DNA of 64,000 bases from Bremerella alba (lineage in GTDB: Bacteria > Planctomycetota > Planctomycetia > Pirellulales > Pirellulaceae). The notes beneath the pieces were generated by a model, which was not told where the DNA came from, did not search any database, and saw nothing but the letters and a program-made list of their open reading frames with translations. This document shows, in pieces, positions 48,585-57,352 of this stretch. Made by a program: the position numbers and the translations under genes. The stretch is from contig NZ_JABRWO010000007.1 of the NCBI RefSeq assembly GCF_013618625.1, positions 62,001 to 126,000 of the forward strand, given 5' to 3'. The stretch's first letter is position 1, and each line of letters begins with the position of its first letter.

Positions 48585-50534
48585 ATGAACGAGACTAGCG
48601 TGATGCACCCAACGCCAGATGAGCTCGAATCGTTCTTTCATGGCACCCTTGCCGAGTCAGATCGCCAGCGTATCGAAGACCACATCGGCCAGTGCGATAC
48701 CTGTTGTGATGTCTTGCGCACGATTCCACACGACCCACTCGTTGAACGAATTCACGCCGCGACCAGCAGCATCGACGATGGACTGACGCCGGTTGGTAGC
48801 CCCACCCCGGTTTTCCAAGAGGAAGACGCCGGAACGATTCCCACCGCTTTGCTCGACCACCCACGATACCGCATCATTCGTCAACTTGGCCAAGGTGGGA
48901 TGGGAATTGTTTATCAAGCCGAGCACAAACTGATGGAACGCGTGGTCGCCCTGAAAGTAATCAGTTCGCGGCTCATGAAGAACGAACTTGCAGTCGAACG
49001 ATTTCACCAGGAAGTTAAAGCGGCGGCCAAGCTTTCGCATCGCAATATTGTTACTGCTTACGATGCAGAACAAGCAGGCGAAATGCACTTTCTGGTCATG
49101 GAATACATCGACGGAATCAGTCTTGATCAACTGGTGGCCCGACGAAAGCCGATACCCGTATTGCATGCGTGCAACTACGTGACTCAGGCCGCGCAAGGCT
49201 TGCAACATGCCTTCGAGCGGGGTACGGTTCACCGAGACATTAAGCCCCACAACTTGATGCGAACCACACGCGGAACGATCAAGATTCTGGACTTTGGCTT
49301 AGCACGCTTTGCCACCCAGTCAGAGCAATCGCCAGACGACCCTGGACTGACGGCCGACTTTACTGCGCTCGGCACGCCTGACTACATGGCCCCAGAACAA
49401 GCTCGCGATTCCAAGCGTGCAGACATTCGAGCAGACCTCTATAGCCTTGGGTGCACGCTCTATTTTCTGCTCGCCGGACATGCTCCTTTTCCCGAGGGTA
49501 CGGCGTTCGAGAAAGTTATCGGCCATTGCGAACGCCAGCCGCGGCCTCTATCTGAGATTCGTGATGACATCCCACCTGAAGTCATTGCCATCGTCGAAAA
49601 GATGATGGCCAAGTCACCAGATGACCGCTACCAAACCCCAGGCGAAGTTGTCGAGCATCTCAAACCATTCGGGCACCCTAACTCCCTCTATGCCAGCGAC
49701 ACGACTACCACTCGGCCAAGCATATCAAATCCCATGCTTTCGGCACCTAAAACCGAGCCAAACAAGCTCACACCAACGCAGCGCTCCAAGTCAAAACCTC
49801 GTCCGCAGGTCAGTCCCTTTTCCCGGTGGGTAAGAAAGAATCGATATCTGATCGGAGGTGGCGGCGCTATCGTGGGGGCCATCGTTGCGATTCTATTACT
49901 GAGCAACTTTGGTAATGACAACCCGCGTACTCCATTCGATGTCGGTTCAATTCCATTTCCTGAACAGCATCCATCGCCGCTACCTGCAAACGCTCAGGAG
50001 TGGGTGGATCTGATCTCCAGGGTAGACCTTCCTGCAAACGCCGTTGCGGGAAATTGGCAAGTCACTCCTGACGGGCAACTGCACGTCGACGAGGGTCCGG
50101 GTGCACGAATCATGTTGCCGTTTCAACCACCGCGCGAATATGACCTCGATGTTCAGTTTACGCGCAATAGCGGCTCACAATCGATCGCGTTGCATTTCAT
50201 TGATGGAGAGGGCATTGCATCCTTCGACATTGATGGATGGAGCGAGAATCTGGGCGGAATTCAGAATATCGACGGCGCGGATATCCGCACCAACGCGACC
50301 CGAGTGGATAACGTTGTCCTGGAGAACGGACGCCGCTACAGGGCCGAAGTCCGTGTTCGTCGAAACCAGGTGCAAGCTTTTCTGGATGGCCAGTTGCTGT
50401 CGACCTACGAAGGAGACGGCTCGGATCTAACCCTGCTGGATCTCTGGAGACTGCCCGCAAACTCTTTGGGTCTAGGGGCTTACGACAGCGACACGACCTT
50501 TCACCAGGTGCGTCTGCGGCCTGTTTCGAACTGA
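48585..50534 (+). CDS. Membrane Ser/Thr kinase with N-terminal zinc-finger (anti-sigma) motif
   Basis: The product has 649 residues. An anti-sigma zinc-binding motif H33-x3-C37-x2-C40 lies in DHIGQCDTCCDVL. The kinase domain (about 95-370) has a Gly loop QLGQGGMGIVYQ, K124, HRD 216-218 in VHRDIKPHNLM, DFG 236-238 and the APEQ segment. One membrane helix lies at about 420-442 (IGGGGAIVGAIVAILLL). The external part (about 475-649) is a beta-rich concanavalin-like domain with DLDVQFTRNSGSQSIALHF and RRYRAEVRVRRNQVQAFLDG, resembling DUF1080-type folds. With the ECF gene 27 bases upstream it forms a sensory pair in which kinase activity and zinc-finger binding may both control the sigma factor. 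Confidence 0.9.
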   Translation: MNETSVMHPTPDELESFFHGTLAESDRQRIEDHIGQCDTCCDVLRTIPHDPLVERIHAATSSIDDGLTPVGSPTPVFQEEDAGTIPTALLDHPRYRIIRQLGQGGMGIVYQAEHKLMERVVALKVISSRLMKNELAVERFHQEVKAAAKLSHRNIVTAYDAEQAGEMHFLVMEYIDGISLDQLVARRKPIPVLHACNYVTQAAQGLQHAFERGTVHRDIKPHNLMRTTRGTIKILDFGLARFATQSEQSPDDPGLTADFTALGTPDYMAPEQARDSKRADIRADLYSLGCTLYFLLAGHAPFPEGTAFEKVIGHCERQPRPLSEIRDDIPPEVIAIVEKMMAKSPDDRYQTPGEVVEHLKPFGHPNSLYASDTTTTRPSISNPMLSAPKTEPNKLTPTQRSKSKPRPQVSPFSRWVRKNRYLIGGGGAIVGAIVAILLLSNFGNDNPRTPFDVGSIPFPEQHPSPLPANAQEWVDLISRVDLPANAVAGNWQVTPDGQLHVDEGPGARIMLPFQPPREYDLDVQFTRNSGSQSIALHFIDGEGIASFDIDGWSENLGGIQNIDGADIRTNATRVDNVVLENGRRYRAEVRVRRNQVQAFLDGQLLSTYEGDGSDLTLLDLWRLPANSLGLGAYDSDTTFHQVRLRPVSN

Positions 50535-50677
50535 TATCTCACCGCCCTCTTGGGCAGTTGGCCACGTTTCTTTCTTTTTTTTGGTCCTATGTGAAAGGTT
50601 TTTCGCCGGCTTGCCATTTATTCGGTAAGCCAGCGGAAACGCAACCATCATTTCGGGAACAGACTTGGAGAAACACA

Positions 50678-52117
50678 ATGCCACGACCAACCCTTTTCAC
50701 CCCCAAAAAGCCACGTCAAACGGCTTCGTCCCATCGTAATCGCCGTCGACTGAGCCGCCATCTGCAGAGCCTGGAAGATCGTCGCATGATGGCCGGCGAC
50801 GTAGCGACCGCCGAATTGATGCCGTTGGAGTCTGAGTTTGTCGAAACATCGACACTCGACCCGGTCGTCGAAACGGAATGGACGCTCGACCCAATCGTTG
50901 ATTTAGAAGCCACCAGCGGCGAATCCCTAGAAACGATACTAACCGTCAGCGGCGAAGTGGAAACGGAAGCGTTGATCTTTTCGGCTTCCATTGTATCTAC
51001 CATCGAGCAGCAACTGGATGCCCAGTACGATCTGGTCGAGTCAGATGACTATCACACCAACTGCCTAGGCAATAACGAACGTTGGATTCGCTCGGCCAAT
51101 GGAGGCTGGTTCTATGTGATGCCGTCCGGCGAGTTCTATCAGTGGCAAGGCTCCTTCGGCAATAGCACGCTGCTGGCCGATTTTGATTCGACCCACTACG
51201 ACGACCCTGACCTGATCGCCGAGCCCGAAACGATTGATGCCAGCGTTCATGTCGAAGGGGACGTTCTCGTTATCACGCCGGATGTCGACTACACCGGTAG
51301 CTTTCAGGTTGAAATCGGTGCAACCGATGGAACGCATAACGCAAGCCAAACTGTAATGGTTGCTGTCGCCGAGTCGCTTCCGGAAATTGATCCACCAGAA
51401 GATCCGACAGCCAACGAGCCCCTTCCCGTTCTGATGGTGATCGCTAACCAAGACTTCTACTACCAGGAATACGGCGACACGAGACAGTCGTTAGAAGCTG
51501 CTGGTCTGGAAGTTGTTGTTGCAGCGACGACCACAGAAGTGGCAAGCCCTCACTGGAATTCGGGCCAAGGGGCGGACGGTGGACTGGTTACGCCTGATCT
51601 GGCTCTTATGGAAGCCGAGGCCGAGAACTACTCTGCGATCGTCTTTATCGGTGGATGGGGATCTTCTAGCTACCAGTATGGTTTTGAGGGGACCTACAAC
51701 CAAAATGCTTACAACAGCACCGAGGCTTTGAAAGTTGCAGTCAACGACCTAATCAACGATTTCGTCGCCCAAGACAAATACGTCGCCGCCATCTGCCATG
51801 GCGTTTCAGTCCTGGCCTATGCTCGGGTCGATGGCGTGAGCTTGTTAGAAGGCAAAACGGTTTCTGCGTGGGCTGGAGCGGCTCCGAATTCCGATCAACC
51901 GATCAATTCGACACGTCAGAATATTGAGCTCAATGGTGGCACGATGGTTCAGTCAGGCGCCGTCGGTGATCCCACCACGGTGGAAGATGACGTGATCGTC
52001 GATGGCCGAATCATCACGGCCGAGAACTATGACTCGGCGGCCATGTTCGGCAGCGTGATTGGCCAGCTTGTCAGCGAACCAGATTACGTAGATGCCGTGT
52101 TCGCTGAGTGGGACTAG
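50678..52117 (+). CDS. Surface protein with LEPR-like motif and DJ-1/PfpI domain
   Basis: ATG 50678 has GGAG 7 bases upstream; an earlier in-frame start at 50558 is unlikely. The 479-residue product begins basic with SLEDRRMMAGD (about 30-40), resembling the LEPR-xLL sorting motif of planctomycete surface proteins. It then has an acidic region (45-120), a short domain with RWIRSANGGWFYVMPSGEF (about 130-148), a cadherin/VCBS-like beta-domain (about 195-245) and a C-terminal DJ-1/PfpI domain (about 255-475) with the nucleophile C373-H374 in AAICHGVSVLAYA. PfpI-type domains act as peptidases, amidases or glyoxalases, but in known proteins they are cytoplasmic, so an exported copy is unusual. 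Confidence 0.75.
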   Translation: MPRPTLFTPKKPRQTASSHRNRRRLSRHLQSLEDRRMMAGDVATAELMPLESEFVETSTLDPVVETEWTLDPIVDLEATSGESLETILTVSGEVETEALIFSASIVSTIEQQLDAQYDLVESDDYHTNCLGNNERWIRSANGGWFYVMPSGEFYQWQGSFGNSTLLADFDSTHYDDPDLIAEPETIDASVHVEGDVLVITPDVDYTGSFQVEIGATDGTHNASQTVMVAVAESLPEIDPPEDPTANEPLPVLMVIANQDFYYQEYGDTRQSLEAAGLEVVVAATTTEVASPHWNSGQGADGGLVTPDLALMEAEAENYSAIVFIGGWGSSSYQYGFEGTYNQNAYNSTEALKVAVNDLINDFVAQDKYVAAICHGVSVLAYARVDGVSLLEGKTVSAWAGAAPNSDQPINSTRQNIELNGGTMVQSGAVGDPTTVEDDVIVDGRIITAENYDSAAMFGSVIGQLVSEPDYVDAVFAEWD

Positions 52118-52144
52118 TAAGCGAGGGCAGCGTTGATCGCTCAA

Positions 52145-52206
52145 CCCTGTCAGGCCGATGCGAAGGTAAGCAGCAAGACTTCGCTACGCCTGGCAGGGCT
52201 TTTTGG
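52145..52206 (+). terminator. Hairpin and T-run after the surface protein
   Basis: The stem CCCTGTCAGGC/GCCTGGCAGGG (one G-T pair) has a long 32-base loop and is followed by CTTTTTGG. It sits 28 bases after the stop at 52117 and 3 bases before the convergent fusion gene. The long loop lowers confidence. Confidence 0.5.
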
Positions 52207-52209
52207 TTT

Positions 52210-55200
52210 CTAGTTGCCTTCGCCGTGAGTGCCGTGATTATGCAGATGTTTCAGATGCTCTGGCATCTCATAACCGCCTGCTTCCAGATAGGAATGAAGG
52301 TCGTAAATCTCCTGCTTGGTCAAAGTATTCAGCAAGCCTCCAGGCATCGGAGAAATCTTCGACTGGGCCATCTGTTCAACATCATCTTTTGGAATGGTCG
52401 TCAAACTATTGGGGGTCAGAAGGTTGGTCGCGACATGAAATGCTTCCTTATCCTCTTTGACAACGACCCCAGTAATCACTCGTCCGCCGATAGTGAGAAA
52501 TTGAACGTTCTGAAATTTCTCGTTGACCTGACTCGATGGATCGACCATTTGCTGCAAGAGTTCTTTCCCTTTCAGCTTCTTCACTGACTCGGTCAGATCA
52601 GGACCGAGATTGGTACCATGTCCGGCCACGACGTGACACTGGTTGCAGCGTGCTTTCACGAACGCAGTCATTCCGCGAACGAGTGTCGCATCGTCTTTCT
52701 GACGCGGATGGTCCGCAAAATCGGCGAAGTCGGTCATCTTCCATTCTTTGATCACCTGAGGGACGCTGGCATCCATGAGTGCTTGAGCACTCGCGTCATC
52801 CTGAGCGACGACCATCACGCCATTCATCACGACCCAGTGCCCTGGGAAAGTGCAAACGTAGGGATAGATGCCTTCCTCTTTTGGGGCGTTAAAGCGAAGG
52901 ACAGCGATTTGGGCGGCCCTGGTCGGCCCGATCATCGGCGTGTTCTCGATGATCAAATCCATTTTCTCGCGAGGGATGAAGTCAGAGTCTGCGTTGGTCG
53001 GGTCTTTCGCCATTTCATTCGCCGCCATGCCAACTTCGGCCAAAGCATCTGGCTGCACAATGACAAAGTTATGGTCCGTTGCATCAGGATTGGTAAAGAC
53101 GATCTTAAGGGGCTGACCAGGCTTGACCATGAAGTGCTTCACATCGAAAAGCATTCGCTCGTCCAGGCAGGTAATCTTGACCTCACGTAGATCTTTCTGC
53201 GCATCGAACTTTGCCTGGGCCACCGTTGGCTTGGGCTCTTTGATCTCCGAGTCTTTAGCGGACTGCTTGAGAATACGAGCAATGCCATAGCGTGGATTCC
53301 CTTCCCAGTGGGTCCGCATCGGCTTAGACATCAGGGCGCTCGTGATCGCATACGCGACGTGCCCGTCACGAGGATGCTTAAGCACATCGAGCATGGCTGT
53401 AAACGCCGGTTTGCTGCCGATGTATGTGGCGGCGATCGCTGCCTGCATGCGAACAATCGCGTTCTTATCGTTGGCAGCGGTCTTTAATCGCTGTTCCCAC
53501 TGGGGCACATACGGATACCAATAGCGAAGCTGCTTGGTTGCCGCTGCTCTGGCATGTTGATTATCGCACGCTAATAGATCTTCGAGAACTCCGACAGCAA
53601 CCGGGAGGTCTCTTTCAGGAGTCCCTTCCCCGGTCGGAACCATGTCGACCGCGTCGATCCAACGATAGGTCCAGATCCCTTCCATCTGATGATGACGGTA
53701 CTCGGGATCACTCGGATCAAGTGTCTTTAGCCAAGCATCGAGCAGGCGTTTCACTTGGGCCTGGTCACGGTCACCGAGCTCTCGCTTGGCCATAAACCGT
53801 ACGGCGTACTCAGGCCGTTTAAGGAGCTCGATTAATTCTTCATTGGAAGCATCCGCAATCTTGGGTAGATCTTGCAGCGGCATGCCTTTGGCCGTGATGC
53901 GCCAGATGCGTCCGGAATGGCGATCGCGACGTTCGTCGCGTAAGGAATATTGTGCGTGCCCTTTGATCGGGTTGTACCAATCGCAGACATACAGTGCCCC
54001 ACGAGGCCCCCATTGCAGATCGACCGGGATGAAACTGAGATTCCTGGAAAACAGCAGGTCCCCCACGTACTCCTCGGTATAGCCGAAAGGTCCCTCTTTC
54101 CAGTTCAATATCTCTACGCGATTGGTGGGCTTGTAACGCACCTTGATAAAGGTTCCTTGAAGCTCGCTAGGAAAGGTCGACCAGTCCACGAAATGGTGAC
54201 CGCAGACCCCAGAGTAAGCCTGTAATCCTTTGGGACGATCGTTCTGCAGCGGAAATGGCGGATCGACCGCATGATGTGCTTCCGCGTAGACGGGATGGCT
54301 TGCCATGTGCTGGCCCCAATGGTCGAACGTTACGCCCCAGGGGTTGGTACTGTGGTACGTGCCAAAACTAATCAAACGCTGGGCCTTCGGATCGAAGCGG
54401 AACCAACCGCTATTTTGCTGCCGGACTGGGCCGTAAGGTGTCTCGACTTGGGAATGATGAAAGATTGATTCACGGAAGATCAAATCGCCGTCCGGTGTCC
54501 AGGTAAAGTCATGTAGCGAGTGATGAGAATCCTCGGTGCCAAAGCCACGCAAGACAACCTTATGAACATCGGCTTTGTCGTCTCCGTCGTTGTCCTTCAA
54601 AAATGACAGGTGAGGTTGCTCGGAAACATAAACCCCGCCGTCCCCAAACTCGAACGAAAGCGGAATGTGCAGGTTATCGGCGAAAACCGTCGATTTATCG
54701 GCTTTGCCGTCGCCATCGGTGTCTTCCAGGATGACCAGCTTATCGTCTGGCTCGTTACCGGGATAAACGTGCGGATAAGTGGTCGAGCAACTGACCCACA
54801 AACGGGCCTTTGAATCCCACCGCATTTGAATTGGATTGACAATATCCGGAAACTCTTCTTCGCCGGCGAATAGATTGACCTCGAAACGCGGGTCGACGTC
54901 AAACGCCTTTTTTTCATCCTCGGCAGACATCCATTCATTTGCCCCCCGACTCTGTTTGGTCATCGGCAACGACGGGACGTTCGAGTCGTCAACCTTCGCT
55001 GGTACATCTTTCCCCTGAGCGATATCCCAGATTCGCTCATCACGATTGGCGACCATCATGTCGAAGTTTCGCATCGCTGGCAGAAAGTCGAGATAGCCGT
55101 AATCCTTGTTGCGGCCCCCGGTGTAATAGAATGTGTTCAACGGGCGAAAGCGGCGGAAGAACTGAGTGTTCTTGTCCACAATCGTGTCGAGAAGCAACTC

Positions 55201-57048
55201 GCTAACTGCCGGTGGTTCTTCCTGAAATAGCTGCTGAAAGAGTGCCGCCGAGAAGACCTGATCGCCTGACTGATTTAAATGCACGCCGTTGATTGTCAGA
55301 TCGGTACCAGGGCTGTCCATCTCGGCAGCGGTTGCCGGAAAGACATTCACGAACGCTACCTCTTGTTCAGCGGCGACCTCCTGCATGACATCGATATAGA
55401 GCTGAATGTTGGCATTATTCAGTGATGCGGCAGGGACGTTATCGATGTTCTCGTTGGCGATCGGAGAAACTAAAACAATTCGCGCGGCCGACTTGCCGTT
55501 GAACGATTTCGATTTGAGGTCGGAAAGATACTTCGTCAGTGCTTGTCGAAAATCAGCCAGGCCGGCTGGCCCTGCGAACGATTCGTTGAAACCGAAAGCT
55601 GCCAGGATGACGTCCGCGTTCTCGTGTACTAAATGCTGCTGAGTGTCGGCAAAGTTGTCTGGACGCGGCTGAACGTCGATCGCATCGGCCGACCATGCCA
55701 AGTGACGAACCACCAATTGATGCTGCGGAAACTTCTTCTGCAGCATCGCTTCAAAATGACCGAAATCTTGCGATCGCTCGAACAGCGTGTTCCCGATGAG
55801 AGCGACGTGGTCCCCCTTTTTCAACTTCAGCGGAAGCGACGTGGGAACAGGATCAGCGGATTTGGGCCGAGGAGCCGTCTTTTCATAAATGGCAAACGCG
55901 GAAAAGTCAGCGTCGGTTACCTCTGGCGGGTTCTCGATCCGGGAGTTTTTGGCATCTTTTACCGTTCGCTTTCTGGCATTGCGTCTCTGCTCACGAGGCG
56001 GAGCTTTCATTGCCGTTACTTTTTTTTTACTACCCTGTGAATGGTCTGGCAGGATGGGGACATCCCAGCCTTGAAGCTCGGCTGGTGTTACTCCTTTGCG
56101 GTGGCCTCCGAAACGAAATGTGACCGGTTGATAAGGTCCGACAAAGTCGATGTTTAAGTCAGGCTTGATCTGCTGCTCCATACCCGCCGCCCAGAGACAA
56201 CCGTTAACCATCATTCGACGAAAGCCATCGTTCAGCAGATCCTCGGAAGCTCCGTAAGTGGTGGTAAAGACGCGACCTTGCTTTCCGCTTTTAGATTGGT
56301 AATTTCGCACCCAAACCCCAGGGCAAGGCATTTTACCTTCGGCCGCAGGCGAGCCGGCTTCCATGGTTTGAAGTGGCTGAGCCATGGCCAAGACCGTGCT
56401 GTCTTCCATCGGTTCGGTCCAATAGCCACCGGCTTGAACCCAGGGGTTCTTCACGCCGCGAAGTACGGCGTGTTCTTTTCGTTGGGGTACTATATCCAGG
56501 CGTGTACTCATCACATGGTTCTTGCCGTAGTGGCCAGCCCACGTTTCTCCTAAAACCTGGCGCCCGAATCCTAGCGGGTAGTCCTTACCTTTGTAGTTGT
56601 AGCTGAAGCGAGCGAACTCGGAGTTTTCAGGGATTTTGAACGCATGGGTCGACGTTCGCATACCAACGACAGGACCGCCCCGCTCTAGGTAGTCGACAAT
56701 CGGCTGCATTTGCTCTGGAGGAAAGTCTTGAAAACGCAGGAAGATCACCATCAGATCGGCCGTTTTCAAGGCCTCGGTCCCAGGCATATAGCTGGAACCA
56801 GGGAGGATCTCGCCTGACTTTTTGTCGATCGAAAACAGCACGGTGCATTTAAAACCATGGTGCTTGGCGAGAATTCGAGCCAACGCCGGAAGCGATTCCT
56901 CGGAGCGGTATTCGTGATCACCGGCAAGGAACACGATATGTTTCCCTTTGCCAATACCGGACTCGCCCTCGTAGACGAGCGGATTGGCCTGGGAGAACGT
57001 AACACAAGAAACGACGAGCGCAATTGCCAACAAAAGAGTGCGAATCAT
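52210..57048 (-). CDS. Giant ThuA-SGNH-dehydrogenase-HEAT-cupredoxin-cytochrome c fusion
   Basis: The product has 1612 residues with a signal peptide ending near SQANP. Domains in order: ThuA-like (about 35-290; HIVFLAGDHEYRSEESLPAL, VVGMRTSTHAFKIP); SGNH/GDSL-like esterase (about 400-610; HVALIGNTLFERSQD, NGVHLNQSGDQVF); PVC-type membrane-bound dehydrogenase propeller (about 710-1110; VILEDTDGDGKADKSTVF); HEAT repeats (about 1110-1310); a blue-copper domain (about 1340-1465) with the His of TDHNFVIV and the Cys/His/Met of CTFPGHWVVM; and a cytochrome c (about 1490-1600) with CNQCHVVAG. The type is known in planctomycetes for carbohydrate degradation. It probably acts in the periplasm, oxidising a sugar and passing electrons through copper and haem. 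Confidence 0.9.
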   Translation of the reverse strand: MIRTLLLAIALVVSCVTFSQANPLVYEGESGIGKGKHIVFLAGDHEYRSEESLPALARILAKHHGFKCTVLFSIDKKSGEILPGSSYMPGTEALKTADLMVIFLRFQDFPPEQMQPIVDYLERGGPVVGMRTSTHAFKIPENSEFARFSYNYKGKDYPLGFGRQVLGETWAGHYGKNHVMSTRLDIVPQRKEHAVLRGVKNPWVQAGGYWTEPMEDSTVLAMAQPLQTMEAGSPAAEGKMPCPGVWVRNYQSKSGKQGRVFTTTYGASEDLLNDGFRRMMVNGCLWAAGMEQQIKPDLNIDFVGPYQPVTFRFGGHRKGVTPAELQGWDVPILPDHSQGSKKKVTAMKAPPREQRRNARKRTVKDAKNSRIENPPEVTDADFSAFAIYEKTAPRPKSADPVPTSLPLKLKKGDHVALIGNTLFERSQDFGHFEAMLQKKFPQHQLVVRHLAWSADAIDVQPRPDNFADTQQHLVHENADVILAAFGFNESFAGPAGLADFRQALTKYLSDLKSKSFNGKSAARIVLVSPIANENIDNVPAASLNNANIQLYIDVMQEVAAEQEVAFVNVFPATAAEMDSPGTDLTINGVHLNQSGDQVFSAALFQQLFQEEPPAVSELLLDTIVDKNTQFFRRFRPLNTFYYTGGRNKDYGYLDFLPAMRNFDMMVANRDERIWDIAQGKDVPAKVDDSNVPSLPMTKQSRGANEWMSAEDEKKAFDVDPRFEVNLFAGEEEFPDIVNPIQMRWDSKARLWVSCSTTYPHVYPGNEPDDKLVILEDTDGDGKADKSTVFADNLHIPLSFEFGDGGVYVSEQPHLSFLKDNDGDDKADVHKVVLRGFGTEDSHHSLHDFTWTPDGDLIFRESIFHHSQVETPYGPVRQQNSGWFRFDPKAQRLISFGTYHSTNPWGVTFDHWGQHMASHPVYAEAHHAVDPPFPLQNDRPKGLQAYSGVCGHHFVDWSTFPSELQGTFIKVRYKPTNRVEILNWKEGPFGYTEEYVGDLLFSRNLSFIPVDLQWGPRGALYVCDWYNPIKGHAQYSLRDERRDRHSGRIWRITAKGMPLQDLPKIADASNEELIELLKRPEYAVRFMAKRELGDRDQAQVKRLLDAWLKTLDPSDPEYRHHQMEGIWTYRWIDAVDMVPTGEGTPERDLPVAVGVLEDLLACDNQHARAAATKQLRYWYPYVPQWEQRLKTAANDKNAIVRMQAAIAATYIGSKPAFTAMLDVLKHPRDGHVAYAITSALMSKPMRTHWEGNPRYGIARILKQSAKDSEIKEPKPTVAQAKFDAQKDLREVKITCLDERMLFDVKHFMVKPGQPLKIVFTNPDATDHNFVIVQPDALAEVGMAANEMAKDPTNADSDFIPREKMDLIIENTPMIGPTRAAQIAVLRFNAPKEEGIYPYVCTFPGHWVVMNGVMVVAQDDASAQALMDASVPQVIKEWKMTDFADFADHPRQKDDATLVRGMTAFVKARCNQCHVVAGHGTNLGPDLTESVKKLKGKELLQQMVDPSSQVNEKFQNVQFLTIGGRVITGVVVKEDKEAFHVATNLLTPNSLTTIPKDDVEQMAQSKISPMPGGLLNTLTKQEIYDLHSYLEAGGYEMPEHLKHLHNHGTHGEGN

Positions 57049-57352
57049 GCTGTATCAGATGGGGAATATGAGGATCGAAAAAGAAGGGGTACGGGGGGAA
57101 TGCCAACCTGAACGAAGCGTCAGTAAGGCTCAGGTTCATACTACCTGTCAAACCTTCATCCTGCCAAAATTTCTCTCGGAATTATCCAAACGGTGCCGTA
57201 ACGTCCCATTTGATGTCTGTTTTGCGACATGAATCTTGTATCGAACCTATTTTTTGCGACTTGAGTGAATCCCTCGCTGTAGAACGGAAGCACATCGGCG
57301 AATAAAATCATCGCCAGACAAACGTTAGCCAGCAAACCAAGGGAATCTCTTA
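57049..57352. other. Divergent intergenic region
   Basis: These 304 bases lie between the divergent fusion and AAA-ATPase genes. Both promoters should lie here. No repeat or stem was recognised. Confidence 0.4.
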
